Positions 9,206 through 20,750 of a stretch of 64,000 nt of DNA are shown here, piece after piece. The stretch is from Ephemerocybe angulata. Lineage: Eukaryota; Basidiomycota; Agaricomycetes; Agaricales; Psathyrellaceae. The stretch is from NCBI GenBank assembly GCA_013368325.1, contig JAACJK010000165.1, positions 620,001 through 684,000 on the forward strand, written 5' to 3'. The notes under the pieces are model-generated. The model did not search any database, was not told the DNA's origin, and was given only the letters and a program-made list of their open reading frames with translations. Position 1 is the first letter of the stretch; every line of letters begins with the position of its first letter. The position numbers were made by a program, and so were the translations under genes.

Positions 9206-12200
9206 TTTGGGCTCTCACTTACTTCGTGGGTTGGGTCATCGTAAGATGCCCATCGGCCGCTGATCAAGTTGGTTATTACTTCTGAGGTCGAGACGGGGTT
9301 ACCACGAGCAAGTACATTGAACGACAGAAATCTATTCATTGTAATGTAGAACAATAGGATAAACATAAAAGAACTGAACAGCCCCTAGTTCCAGGTGAAC
9401 AATGCGCGTCATGCCAGCCAAACCCTCGACGTCTGACACGCGATGCCGAGCCGTGGCAGGAGGAGGTGGAGGTTCGTGCGATTGAGCAGCGCGAGAGGAA
9501 CGTGCGGTAAGCCCGGTGCCGCCCTCGACGAGAGCATGGGGACCCAGGCGACTGTGAGGTGTCGATGAGCTTCGCCGCCATGTCCTGAATCTTGACACCT
9601 GGTATCTTGATTTCACGGGCGGTCTCGACGGGGTTCTCCAGGGCGTTGGCCTTCTCCCTGTTCGTCTTCATCTGCTCGGGTATGACAGCCAATTCATCCT
9701 CGATGATCGAGGTCCCTTTACATGCGCCAGGTCGAGAACAGCATCTCGACGCCATCCTCCAAGCCCTTGTACCACACAGCTGCTGTTTCCTTTCCCGTCG
9801 CGTCCGCCCCGTGTGTCCTTAGATGACCGTACTGCCCAAATGCTGGAAGCTCGAGCGAGGTCGGAGGAGGGGAAGTCGACTATGACTTTCGTGCCAGCGC
9901 CGAGGTTGTTCGTTCCATAGGTACATTCAGGCTTGGCGGCAGCGCTTGGTGTCGGAGGACCACGGGAGACGGGGTGGCATCACGAAGGCCGGGTTTCCTG
10001 CGTTGGGGAGGTGATGAGAAGAGGGACGTGGACCGTGGCGCTGGCGGAAGGCTGTGAGAGTGAGGAGCTGTGGGCGCACAGGTCTCTCACGGAATTCTGG
10101 CAGGGGGATGAGTCAAGGATGAGCAAGAGGAGGGACCTCACCGGACGCCGGCCATGTGAATGGCCACACGCAGCCGCACGTGGGGTCCCGTATGCAGGCT
10201 GGGCGAACAAGGCCGGTTTGCCAGCGAGCCAAACACTGAACGTCGCCGGTGCAGGTGGTGGTGGGAAGGAAGGAAAGATTGATCATGAATTGCTGTTGAA
10301 CCCAGAATTGTAATGCACCAGCGCGTGGGGCTCGCGTGGGCTCGCGTGGGCCACACGTGAGCCGGCCATCACTCGGCTTCCCATATCCGGACGGGCAACC
10401 ATTTAGCATAATAGCATGCAACTCTGAGCAGCCGAGTTGCACTGACTGTCACACCCCGCCCAAAGACATTGCCTCGCCCGCAGGAGCTCGCTCCACGACG
10501 ACGACAATAGAGGTGACGGCCTACCTGCTGTCCAACGACCACATCGTGCTCACCTCGATGACCTTCCAACATGACGACGACCCGAGACGGCGGCAGCGGA
10601 GGTGAAAGGAGGCGCTGATGGTAGAGACTTTGCAAATACACCACGGTCAGTCGCCATCATCCTCGTACCATGAAGGAAAAGAACTCACCTTCGTTGACAG
10701 ACCTTATCTATTCGTACCGCCGTCCTACGCAAAAGCAAAGTCAGCAAGCGCCCCGACCGCCACGCACCCTGCGCACCGGCCTCACTGTATCTTCGCCCAC
10801 CGTTTCTCCCTCCTCGTCCTCCTCTGCCGGAGCTTTCTGCTGCTGCTTCACCCCATTCGTCATTGGAGGCGCTGTTGTCGAATGCACGTTTGGGGCATGT
10901 GCGGAGTCGGTTGATGAAGCGAGCCCGTTGAGGTTGGGAGGGATGTTGGGCTGAACAAGTATTATGCTCGTATCGACGAGTGTATTGCCTACCCCATCGC
11001 GATGAGTACGTCGTCGTGGTTAGAGTGCAACTTGGATACGCCGTTGATCCATACGACGAGGGGCACAAGCACTAGTACGTTGCATTCGACATTGTTGCAT
11101 ACATTCACTGACCTGAACATTGTCTAGCATCTCGGCCTCGATCTTTGCCCCGCCTGTTTTCGACCCGCAGTACGTCAGTCATCCCTCAGGTAAGCTTCAT
11201 TGTTTTCGTCAGGAAATCAAGTGTCATTCTTATTCTTATGCTTTTAATACGCTTTTAATAGATGTGGTCATTAGGCAGTTCGCGACGTTCTCGCCCCTCA
11301 AGGAGCTCGTCGGTCCTTGACGGTACTCGGGCGCTTAGCTGGGCTTTGCTAGACCAACCGCCCCCTGCAGCTGAATACAGGACCGCGTTTCCGACGGGGA
11401 GGGGGAGGATGAGCCCAAGGTCTCCCATGCGTTCGGCAACGCCGGCCCAACCACCATCACGGCCTCCTCAAGCACATCCCGTTATCAACAGAGATACATT
11501 GCTCACGTCATGGCGCACAACCCACCGGTCTGCATTCTTGACCACCACCTCCACCAGTCCGCGCCGTCTGACGCTAGCTCGGTATCGCCCGTCCCCCATC
11601 ACCTGCGTTCCAACATACGCGCGCGGGGCGCCCGGTGAATGAAGGCAAATGAGGTTTCTAAAGCCTCTCATCATCATCATCGCAATCGACGTCGTCACCT
11701 ACCAACACCACCTCGCCCACTGCCCACCTCGTCGACGTCATCATACCTCGAGGCTCGGCGTCAGCGACTCAGCGTCAACACAACCAGCGACACCATCGCC
11801 GACGCCGTTATACCTGTCGTTGTTGTCAATCGACCGTCCATGTTGTCGGCCGCCTACCCATCCCACCCTCGCCCACTGCCCACATCCTCGATTCTGTGAT
11901 ACTCGTCGTCGTCGCCAACCTACCCCCCACATCATCACATCAACACCAGCTGCTCCTGTCGTGCGTCAAACAACGCTGAAGCTCCCGACATCATTTCAGC
12001 TCCTCCAGCCACGCGCCCAACAACACTGGGACTTCGTCCATAGCATCGATCTGCACCTGCCACCTCTCACCCCAATCTGCCCCACCTCAAGTCCAAAACA
12101 CAGAAGCATCACACATCTCCCCGGCGCGTCCATCCTCGTGTTCAACAACGCTGACGTTTTCCTGTGCTGAACTTGCACGACACCGAGCCAGTCGAGATAG

Positions 12201-12917
12201 CTGTAGCCCGTGATTCATCATTCTGATTCGACCGACTCGTATAGTTATTAGTCACCTCCTCACTTCGGGACGATAGAAACCTACGGTCAGCCCATGAGCT
12301 TGTCGTGCTCGAGGAGCTCGAGTACCGACCTTGATGGACAATGTCAGCGATGGAAGGGAAGGAGGAGGACGGGGGCGGGCAGACTGTGGTCTCGTTAGTG
12401 GTGAGGGCTGGGATCACAATGGTCAGTCGCCTGTTGTAGCACGGGAAATTAGACTTACCCCTGTTTACAGGCCGTACGTTAGCCTAGCCCTGGACCTCAA
12501 CGACGATGTTCCGCCTGACCACGAGGCACACCTCCACCCCTAGGGGTCGGACCGACGGCAGCAGCTCGCACAGCAGCCAACATACTCGCTTTGCGACAAT
12601 GGATGCATACATTTGTGACGACTCCAGGCAATGAACTTACTGTGCTCAATCGCGAAGGTTCCTTGGACGCCAGAAACTCTGTATCCCGTTCAACACATCC
12701 CAACGTCCCCGCCACATCCCCCTCACGTCCAACGATGCCGGAGGCCTCATAGCTCCCTCCACCATCTCTCCCTCGTGTCCAACGACGCTGGGGACCGCAT
12801 GCCAACATCCACCATATTCTTCTCGCGTCCGGCGATGCTGAGCAGTTCAGACAAGCTCTACGACCTCCCCTTGCTCCGTACACATCTACTTTGCTTCAAT
12901 GAGGGTTCGTCACCTAA

Positions 12918-14936
12918 GACTGCATCCAGCACTTCGTGCCCAAGACGAAGACGGAGCTGAAGGACGTGCTGCACACCCCCGAGGCCGGCTTCATGCTCGT
13001 GGATACGCTCATCATCTACGAACACATCCACCAGACGCTCAAGGCCGTCTCGCATCCGCAGAACAGCGATGCCACGAACCTCGCGTTCACGTACCAGACC
13101 GCGGTGTCCAGGCGAGGCGGCTGGCAAAGTCCCTTATTGCGTCCGTCACCGCCGAATCTAACTACTAGCTGAGCCTCCCGCACGACGAGATTCGGGGTAC
13201 ATTATACTTCAGGTGAGTAGAGCACTACAATACTCAACGCTTACCTGACCGTTTCATATAGTGCGATGTGAGAGTCGTGCGTCGCTTGCGACCTGCAGCT
13301 GAGCCTCTTCCCAGCCAGGCATTGCCGTCAGTAGATAAACCTGAGAAATCGTAAGTAAACTGTTTGGATATCGTTCATTCAAAGCACTCACGTCGACAGC
13401 CGGTAGCCCCTCTTCTCCTCGACGTCGTGCGTCGATGAGCCTCGCGGAGCCGGCATCTTGACAGTTCCAGATCCTTGCAGCCCCTTCCCGCCCGCTATCA
13501 GCGCCGTCGAGAGTCGCGCAAATCCGTGGGGCGCGTCGCGAAGCCCTGCACCGTGCCTCCCAGAGTAGGATGTCTGTGGGGTGGGGCGATTGACTGTGAA
13601 TCTGTCGCCACCCTGATGTCATATGACAGGGCACTAACTTTGGGGCGCTGGTGGTAGTGGTGACCGGGTCTCCCTGATGTCGGCGGTGATCTCGTCGGAG
13701 CTGGGTGTGTCATGGGTTCATTGCACCCAAATTGCGCCATGCACGCGATGCTGATTGAATTATTGAAGTCGGGTGGGCGCCATTTTCGTTTGTTGAATGA
13801 GATGTGTGCCTGCGAGGCTCGACCCACCTCCAGCACCTCAACCAGCATTACACTGCGTGCCTAGCACACTATTTCAAGAAGAAATACTGTAGAAATGGTG
13901 AGTAAATACTCGAAGTATTTTTATACTATTTCCATAAGAAGTAGACTAAAAATAGTGATCTCGTATTTCCAGCATATTTCAAGCCAGAAATATCCATGTA
14001 AATACGCAATCTGTTCTGCACTTCGGATACAGTAAAGTTGAGTAAACAAGAAAATCATATTCAGTATTTCCTTGCTATTTCGAGGGCGAAATATGGTAAA
14101 AATAATGTTATGATTTTGCCAGACTACTTCATCCGGAAATATCATGGAAATATATTGGGTATTTCCATGCTATTTCCACTCTATTTGCGGTGGAAATACG
14201 GATCCATGCACGCAGTGTTACCTGAGGGTGCCGGGCCGAGCCCATTTGACTGGCGCAAGGCCTACAACCAGCATCACCTGAAGGCGAGCGTAGCCTCGCT
14301 CGCTCGGTCTGCGTCGGCTTTCAGCTGCCTCCCACTGATGACCTGCTCTTTCATGGCTGTATGACAAGACAAAAAGATGATCGCGAGAGTCCTCGACATG
14401 TTTGAATGGGGCTGTTTGGGAGGGAACACGTTGAATGAAAAGATAGCATGGGAACGAGTGGGAGCTTTGCGCGGGGAAGATGCGTGCAAGGAGTGCGTCA
14501 TGGACGCGGGGGAGGCCGTGGTCATTGCGTGAGCATGCAAGGATTCGGGCCCTAACCACTCCAGCCTCCTATTACCTCTGTAATGAGGGAGTTTCCAATG
14601 TTGGGAAGCCGGGGTATGAGGGTTTTGTGACGATGCTCACAAGCGCATCGTTGCTGAATACATCATTCAGGCGGTGCCCTCGCAGAGGCTCGCACGCCCC
14701 ACCGCTCCGTTCAATGCGTACAGACAACTTTGCCAGGTAAACCCGGAGAAGTGCGGGGTGTACACTGGAGCTGTCGGTCACTTTGATTTCGCCAACGAGG
14801 AGATGGATACATACATTGCCATTCGTACGATGGTATCCAAGGATGGTGTTGCTTGGGTGTTGCGTACTTTCAGGCCGGTGGAGGTACCATCTTTGATAGT
14901 GTTGAGGATGAGTTTGTCAAGACCGTGAACAAGCTG
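12918..14936 (+). pseudogene. TRP2: Anthranilate synthase component I (TRP2/TrpE) relic, two fragments
   Basis: The family makes anthranilate from chorismate, the first step to tryptophan. Fragment 1 (about 12,918-13,165) reads DCIQHF, then KTKTELKDVLHTPEAGFMLV and DTLIIYEHIHQTLKAVSH, which fits the N-terminal half. It then shifts frame into ARRLAKSLIASV. Fragment 2 (about 14,591-14,936) reads SNVGKPGYEGFV, IIQAVPSQRLARPT, FNAYRQL, then jumps to GVYTGAVGHFDFANEEMDT and, after another frameshift, QAGGGTIFDSVEDEFVKTVNKLG. The catalytic centre between QVNP and GVYTGAVG (about 150-170 residues in intact relatives) is missing. A miniature transposon lies between the two fragments. At least three frameshifts or deletions make this a dead extra copy; a working gene must exist elsewhere. 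Confidence 0.8.
13851..14217. mobile_element. CACTG...CAGTG miniature element (CACTA/CMC-like MITE), 367 bp
   Basis: Termini are CACTGCGTGC and its exact inverse GCACGCAGTG, with weaker matching for about 15 more bases. The element is flanked by TTA on both sides (13,848-13,850 and 14,218-14,220), a 3-bp target duplication as made by CACTA/CMC transposases. The interior is AT-rich, unlike its surroundings. It carries about a dozen TATTTC/GAAATA words in both orientations, like the subterminal repeats of that superfamily. There is no coding capacity, so it would need a transposase from elsewhere. Confidence 0.8.
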
Positions 14937-17014
14937 GGCGTGAGTGGTTTGGCTTTCAGTGTCGGGCCATCTAACATAATATCCTTAGGTCACTAATATA
15001 ACATTCAGAACAATGAGAACATGGTTGTTGCATGAGGCTCATTGGTGTTCTCGTCATTGGCCGGGCTAGGGCTAGGGTACATGACGAGATGGGGGTCTAC
15101 GTTGCAGTCGATGATGCCTCAATATGTCATCGGTAGTCAGGATCATTAATCACTTACAATGTATAGTAGAAATTGAATATAGTCACAGTTAACTTTGTGG
15201 GGTTTGTGTGCAGTGTGCGAGTTGTGTCTCATTCGTAGGTACATTTTCGTAGGTACAGGTATTCGGGCCTCGGCTGATAAAAGTGGATTGAGTTCTCAAA
15301 TGGCCTGCAAGTTGTGAATCGCGATCGCCGGAAACGGACTCGTAACTGCCAGGCGAAAGCTCTGGCCACGGCTCAAGTGCATTTGGGTGCGTCGAGTGCA
15401 TTTGGGTGCATCTGGGTGCATCTGGGTGTATCTTGATGGTGCGTCTAAAGTATCTTTATATTTACACGCGCATGAAGTGGGTCGTTGTCCGCTTAGACCT
15501 TTCGAAGAGATTTCTTGTACTGTGGAGTTAAGCGCCCGTTCCCCAAGGGGGATCCTCCCGTAAACCCGAGCCCGTATTCTGGGCTACTACGCGGAAGAAA
15601 GGAAGCCACCCCGGTATGCTACAAGTACGCATGGGCCCAGAAGCTCGGTGGTATGGGAGGATGCCGCCTGGTTTAATTGCTGGAGGTCGATTGGGCGCCC
15701 AAGGTGTACGCGATCACAGATAATACAACGGCCCGGCTACCGGGGGCGGGTGCATGAGAAAGGTGCATCGCAATATTTGCTAATAGAATGCTAAGGCGTT
15801 TGATGCATGAGCGTGCGTCGCACAATCGACATAAGCGCCTAGGTGATAGACGCCGAAGTTTGGAGTGCCGTGCCATCGCTATGCGATAGCTGGGGCTGCA
15901 TATATCGACGCAGCAGCATTACGGTACAACTCCGGCTACCGTGGGTTCGGGTGCATGGGCGAGGTGCATCGCGCTATTCGCTAATGGCTATTCGCTAGCG
16001 GGCTTGGGTGCACGGGTCTGGTGCATTGCATCATTGGCCAGTGAAAGCCGAACAGGTGCCATGGCAATATATACGTGTATAAATACTGAACCAGGCACCA
16101 GGGAATGCTACGGCAATATGCGCGTGTCTGGACGTCGAACGCTGGAGATTGTTAAGCGCCCGTCTTAACATGCTTGAACCAGGCGCGCATGTAGGAGACG
16201 ACAATCGAGCCCGGCCGTTTTGACCGGAGGTACAGGCAACGTGTCCCAGGGCTGAATAGTGGCGCAGGCAGCATTCCATCTCCCGAGTACCGCGGATTGG
16301 AGGTGCATTTGAGTGCAACGCGCTATTCGCAGGCGGGAGGCGAACTGAGGCAGTGACTGCGTACACGTGCGGATGCAGGTGCATTCGGGTGTATCACACT
16401 ATTGGAAAGCAGGAGGCGAGTAGAGGCTGTGAGTGCGTGTACATGTCTAGCTTTAGGGTCCCCTGGGATGCACATCCTTTTGGCACCCTGGGCATGGGCG
16501 TCCGCCCTATCATGGGTCGTAGTCTATCGCTATGTCATGCACAGAGTGGCTGGGCTTATTCCTGGGCTGCAATTCCTGCTATTTATTACCCTGTACACAG
16601 TACAACATTTATTCTGGCCCTGGAGATCGTGAATTCATCTGGTGCATCGTCAAGCGTAATGGTGTATCTATCCCGGGCGCCGACCTACATCGTGAAGCAT
16701 AACATACTGATTAAAGCCTCCGTACGCGTGTGATAGACATGTGAGAATAACCTGTAGGATTGGCAGCTATCACTGAGGCCCCGAGGGGCCCAGCAGCGCA
16801 CAGACGCGAGCGAGCGCTGGGGAGCGCCTGAGGGAAACGAGCGTCAGGGCGCCCGGGTTTCGCCGGACCCGATCCATCCATCTGCGAAACATATCGGGGC
16901 TGGCAATCTTCTCGGCTATCCCATTAGAAGAGCCAGGGACAGGAGCTATTTGCCACATCAAGCAGCTAGTAAGAAGTGGCCCTTTTGGGTCAGAGAGGCG
17001 GGCTGTGATGGCGC
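14937..17014. other. Non-coding spacer with GGGTGCAT clusters
   Basis: No credible gene. The tail of the TRP2 relic fades out near 15,030. GGGTGCAT-type repeats cluster at 15,377-15,432. Two copies of TTAAGCGCCCG lie at 15,528-15,538 and 16,152-16,162. AAACGGACTCGTAACT at 15,332-15,347 is the exact reverse complement of 8,903-8,918. Confidence 0.6.
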
Positions 17015-17989
17015 ATGCGCCGTCGGTCATCGATCCCAAAATGCCCCTGGAGCTGGATTTCACGTGCCATGGCGATGACGCAGAGCCTGATCTCCCCGTC
17101 ACAGTGGTGCACCAGGGTTGACATGGGTGGTGCACCATGGGTGTATCCCGGACCCTTAATGGCAATAGTGCACCCAGGGGTAGACGGTGGGCAGCCTTTA
17201 TTGTTGCACCATTGGGACACTACCAGGTGGCCCTTGATCTCTGCAGCAGAGAAAGGCTATGAAGCTCTTGTCAAGCTCCTTCTCGCCGCGCCTGGGATCA
17301 ACGTCAACGCGCCAAACACCGATGGCAGGACACCCTTGAGTTTTGCGGCGAGGAACAGCCATGAAGCTGTTGTCGAGGACCTTCTCGCCGTGCCTGGGAT
17401 CGACGTCAACGCGCCAGACACCTATGGGCGGACACCCTTGCATCTTGCGGCTGAGAACGGCCACAAAGCTGTTGTCAAGCTCCTTCTCGCCATGCCTGGG
17501 ATCAACGTCAACTGTAACGCGCCAGTCACCAAAGGGAGGACACCCTTGTATTTTGCGGCTTACGGCGGCCACGAAGTTGTTGTCAAGCTCCTTCTCGCCG
17601 CGCCTGGAATCGACGTTAACGCGGCAGCAACCGATGGGCGGATGCCCTTGATAGTTGCAGCAATGCATGGCAAGGAAGCTGTTGTCAAGCTCCTTCTCGC
17701 CGCGCCTGGGATCGAAGTCAATGCGGCGGACACCAATGGGTGGACGGCCTTGACTTGGGCAGCTTTCAAAGGCAGAGAAGCTATTGTCCAGGACCTCTGC
17801 GCAGTTCCCGAGATTCTCTTCGATGTGGCGGATGTCAAACATCATATTGAACATCCACCTGCAGCCTGGTATTGGAAGCTTCCTGCGTCGAAGGATAAGC
17901 AGGAGAAGTGTGTGCGGATGTTGGAAGAGTTTTTGGAATCGAAAGGTGGCGGGGCCCAGGAGGGATCGGAAAGCCCTGGTGGAGGATGA
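17015..17989 (+). CDS. Ankyrin-only fragment of the membrane-ankyrin family (5'-truncated copy)
   Basis: A 324-codon frame carrying six ankyrin units (from about residue 73 to 272), each of form GRTPLxxAAxxGHEAVVKLLLAAPGIDVN. They are followed by the family C-terminal cap (DLCAVPEI..DVADVKHHIEHPP...PASKDKQEKCVRMLEEF). The fourth unit has a 6-base in-frame insertion (NCNAP). No membrane helices and none of the family's upstream exons are found in the 3 kb before it. The first 65 residues from the ATG at 17,015 are unlike the paralogues and include the palindrome TGGTGCACCA twice (17,105-17,114 and 17,128-17,137). It could be a pseudogene made by unequal exchange, or a short ankyrin protein with a new 5' end; expression data would decide. 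The start codon is uncertain. Confidence 0.6.
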   Translation: MRRRSSIPKCPWSWISRAMAMTQSLISPSQWCTRVDMGGAPWVYPGPLMAIVHPGVDGGQPLLLHHWDTTRWPLISAAEKGYEALVKLLLAAPGINVNAPNTDGRTPLSFAARNSHEAVVEDLLAVPGIDVNAPDTYGRTPLHLAAENGHKAVVKLLLAMPGINVNCNAPVTKGRTPLYFAAYGGHEVVVKLLLAAPGIDVNAAATDGRMPLIVAAMHGKEAVVKLLLAAPGIEVNAADTNGWTALTWAAFKGREAIVQDLCAVPEILFDVADVKHHIEHPPAAWYWKLPASKDKQEKCVRMLEEFLESKGGGAQEGSESPGGG

Positions 17990-18892
17990 AGGGACGACTT
18001 CTAGGCAAGAGGCATTCTTCTGGACTATCTCTATACCTTTGTATTACATATGACCAGGATTTTCCAAAGCCCGCGTCACTCTGAACACCGCGTCGACTCC
18101 ATCTTATACACCCGCACGTTCTGAGCTGCCTTGCGTTTCGTTCTGTGCCTATTTTATTACCACTTCATGTAACACACGGACCAATGACTCGGAAATCGTT
18201 GTTTTACAACTTTGAGCTCCACTTATTTTCCCTCGAGCCTTACACGTAGAAGTACTATCCCGCTCTGAGAATATACACATGCTTCGTGATAGCCGGTGCT
18301 CGATGAGCCATCCTCCAGGTGCAGGCATCTCAATACTTCGATTCTCCAGGCATCCCACGGCCTATCCCAGCTTAGCAGTTTGCTGATCCACCCCGTCTGC
18401 TGGACTATCCCAAAGCCTGGTATAGTCTCTCGGGCGTGCAGTTCTGGTGCGAAGACCCAAAGGCATTGAATGCGGAATCTCCTTGATTGAATGTCAAAGC
18501 TCGACGGGCGCTTATATTACCAGCATCACGAACACTCATAATAAGGAGCAATAATCGGAGAAAAGGCCGCATATTCTATACTTTTAGATGCACAACACGG
18601 AAAAGATACACGTACATGTCTCACAGATATACAAATACCAGCCATGTGCGCAATGTGCTTTCGCTCAGAAGGCTGCGTCCACCGCCAATCCTCGCCAGCC
18701 CAATCCCACAATAGAGATGTCTGTCTCTCCATTCCCTTTGCTTGCCCTAAATCAAACTCTCGTGGTCAGCTTAATTGTGTCTAGTTGGACCCGAAGCGAG
18801 ATAGCTTGTCCTACCTTGAAGCATGAACTCTCGAAACAACGCGAAGCTATGTTCACGAGTGCACTTGCAGTCCCCGAGGGATCTAGAGAATT

Positions 18893-18996
18893 GTTAGCCC
18901 TGAGATAGGATCACAAATAGGAGTGTAGTCTACACCTAGCGAGAGTTAGCCCTGAGATAGGATCACAAATAGGAGTGTAGTCTACACCTAGCGAGA
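18893..18996 (+). repeat. Exact 52-bp tandem duplication
   Basis: GTTAGCCCTGAGATAGG...CACCTAGCGAGA occurs at 18,893-18,944 and again at once at 18,945-18,996, with no differences seen. It lies in non-coding DNA and must be recent. Confidence 0.95.
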
Positions 18997-19849
18997 ATAC
19001 TCGAGTGTTGCATCGAGAGCCAAGACGCTCTCCGGCGCGCGGGCGCCTATGCATTCTCCGGTGCTAACGTCCCGATGCTACTAGAGCTCCACAGAATACG
19101 CGTTGCGATACGTAAACCATTCAGCGAATCTACGCAGAGTCGTGACTCACCACCCCTCGCCCATCGGTCCCACCACCCGTCCATAGACGTTCAAAAGAAG
19201 GAACGTTGTGCGCTCCCTCTCAGTGCTCGCCCCATGACAGCCTTGCGTTCCATCGTCCTTCCCACCCTCGACTCTTGTTTTCTCCGATGCTCCAGGGTAC
19301 TCCCTATCCGACGACTGCAAGCTGTCGGTGCTAAGCAAGGCCAGCCTCATGGGGTGGGCGGTCGCGCTGGCTTGTACCTACCGCCCCATCAGCGCGGTAC
19401 AATTTCACGGCGTCTCGTACCCTCTTCGCACCCCTGGTGCATTCTCCATGTGTTCCGCCATTTACTTCCCCCGTTTTCGTGCACTTCCGAGTCCACTGGT
19501 GACCAACCCCCTTCGCTTTCGGCTTCGCTGGTTTCCTACACGGGCCATGGTGGTGGGGTGGTAGAGGAGCGGGGGTGTCTTCGTGCGCGCTTTCAGCTGC
19601 AGTGGAGGGGTTGGGGCTATGTTATCGGTCGGAGAACCCATTCGAAACGTCGTAAAGGGCGGCGAAGGCGCGTTGGAGGAGTGGGCTTGGATAAGAACCG
19701 GTATGCGGGATTAGCGCGAGGACAGCCGAGGAGAGAAATCGTTGAAGGGGGGAGGAGACAGCGACGATGTCAGCACCAGGTTGACAGATGCAGGGACTCT
19801 GTTTGCAGAGTTGAGAGGAGTAGGGATCAGGAGGAGGGTTGAGAGGAGT

Positions 19850-20750
19850 AGGGATCAGGAGGAGGGTTGAGACTGATCGGGATGTTGGGGTCGTTGTCGA
19901 GGAGGAGGCGGTGACTGAAGCTTGAAGTGGTGCCGTTGATTGGCCTTTGAGGTAAGGTGGTCAAGGACGAGCAAAGGTAGCGAGGGGAGGACCTTCTCAA
20001 CATGGCTGGTGGGATGCCGGTGAGCCTTAAGCCGAACTGAAGTCTGAAAGCCGCTCGCCAGTGAGCGCAACTTTGTCGTCGGCGTAGTCGACAAGCCCAA
20101 GAGCGCGGTGGTGTTGAAAGTTGAAGGGAGTCGGTGGAAAACGATGCATCATGATATCAGTGTCGGAGGCAAGTCTCCCAGACGCGCTGTTGGGGGCGAA
20201 AGCGAGCTTGTGGTGTACGGTGCTTCCTCACGTCGGATATCTTGTCTTCGAGCGCCGTCTGGACTGGGGGGTGATCGGAGGAATATAATAGTTGCAGGAG
20301 GGAAAGGCGGTTGATGCAGGGCAGGGCGTTGAGCACGGAGGCGGAGGCAAGGCGGAGGCGTAGAGGAAAAAGAGCGACGAGAGCTCAACCAACTACTGAA
20401 GCGGGCTTAGAGGCGTGGCCTGGATCACTGGCATGGCTGAGAAGGCGCGAATCTAATGGTGGGGGTCAGCTTGAAAAAATATGAAGAGACGCCGAGAAGG
20501 ACTTACCACAGGTTGTACTTGGAGGGGATATAGCGGGTCGTGGTTGAACGTTGAAGCTTGAAGAGCGACAGGCGCGAGTGACGGCAAGCGTCTAATTCCC
20601 CGGTCTCCGCTTTCGGACAGGGTTCGCACGGCGTTGGTGAACGGAACCCTAGGGCCTACACCCTCCCGTTGGTTGCAGACCGCTGCGAGCTCAGCTAAAG
20701 GCTCAGGCCTCAGTGCAATGTGCAGGAAATTGACTGTGCGCACATGTCGA
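19850..20750 (-). repeat. Decayed minus-strand gene relic, copy 1
   Basis: Shares ordered short blocks with 27,140-28,000 and 43,090-44,060, and more weakly with 36,500-36,950: a GGCGTAGAGGAA-type word, then GTCAGCTTGA followed by a possible minus-strand splice donor (TTACC or CTCACC on the + strand). Translation on the minus strand gives proline/serine/leucine-rich text with stops. The original gene is not recognisable. Confidence 0.45.

Larger units (their letters stand above)
8752..12917. other. Decayed intergenic DNA with gene scraps, no intact gene
   Basis: Only short frames with frequent stops are present. On the minus strand about 9,380-10,000 there is protein-like sequence (IIVDFPSSDLA-like text near 9,890 and AREIKIPGVKIQDMAAKL near 9,600) that I cannot assign. 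On the plus strand at 10,951-11,004 the words LNKYYARIDECIAYPIAM resemble the C-terminal part of hAT transposases, but the likeness stops there. Tandem repeats at 8,861-8,900 and 9,018-9,205 are listed separately. Confidence 0.5.

Noticed and set aside
9336..9755. 140-codon minus-strand frame with protein-like text
   Set aside because: No family recognised, and the frame degenerates into repeats of Arg/Ser; treated as a possible relic, not a gene.
10951..11004. hAT transposase remnant
   Set aside because: Only about 18 residues resemble the family, with no continuation on either side; mentioned only within the spacer entry.
8861..15432. A single 6.5-kb transposon bounded by the 16-bp inverted pair
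   Set aside because: The inverted match is short, the neighbouring repeat clusters are in direct orientation, and no target duplication was found.
19075..19842. 255-codon plus-strand frame
   Set aside because: Arg/Pro/Ser-rich, no domain, lies in relic DNA beside the decayed minus-strand copy; no paralogue at the matching places in other units.
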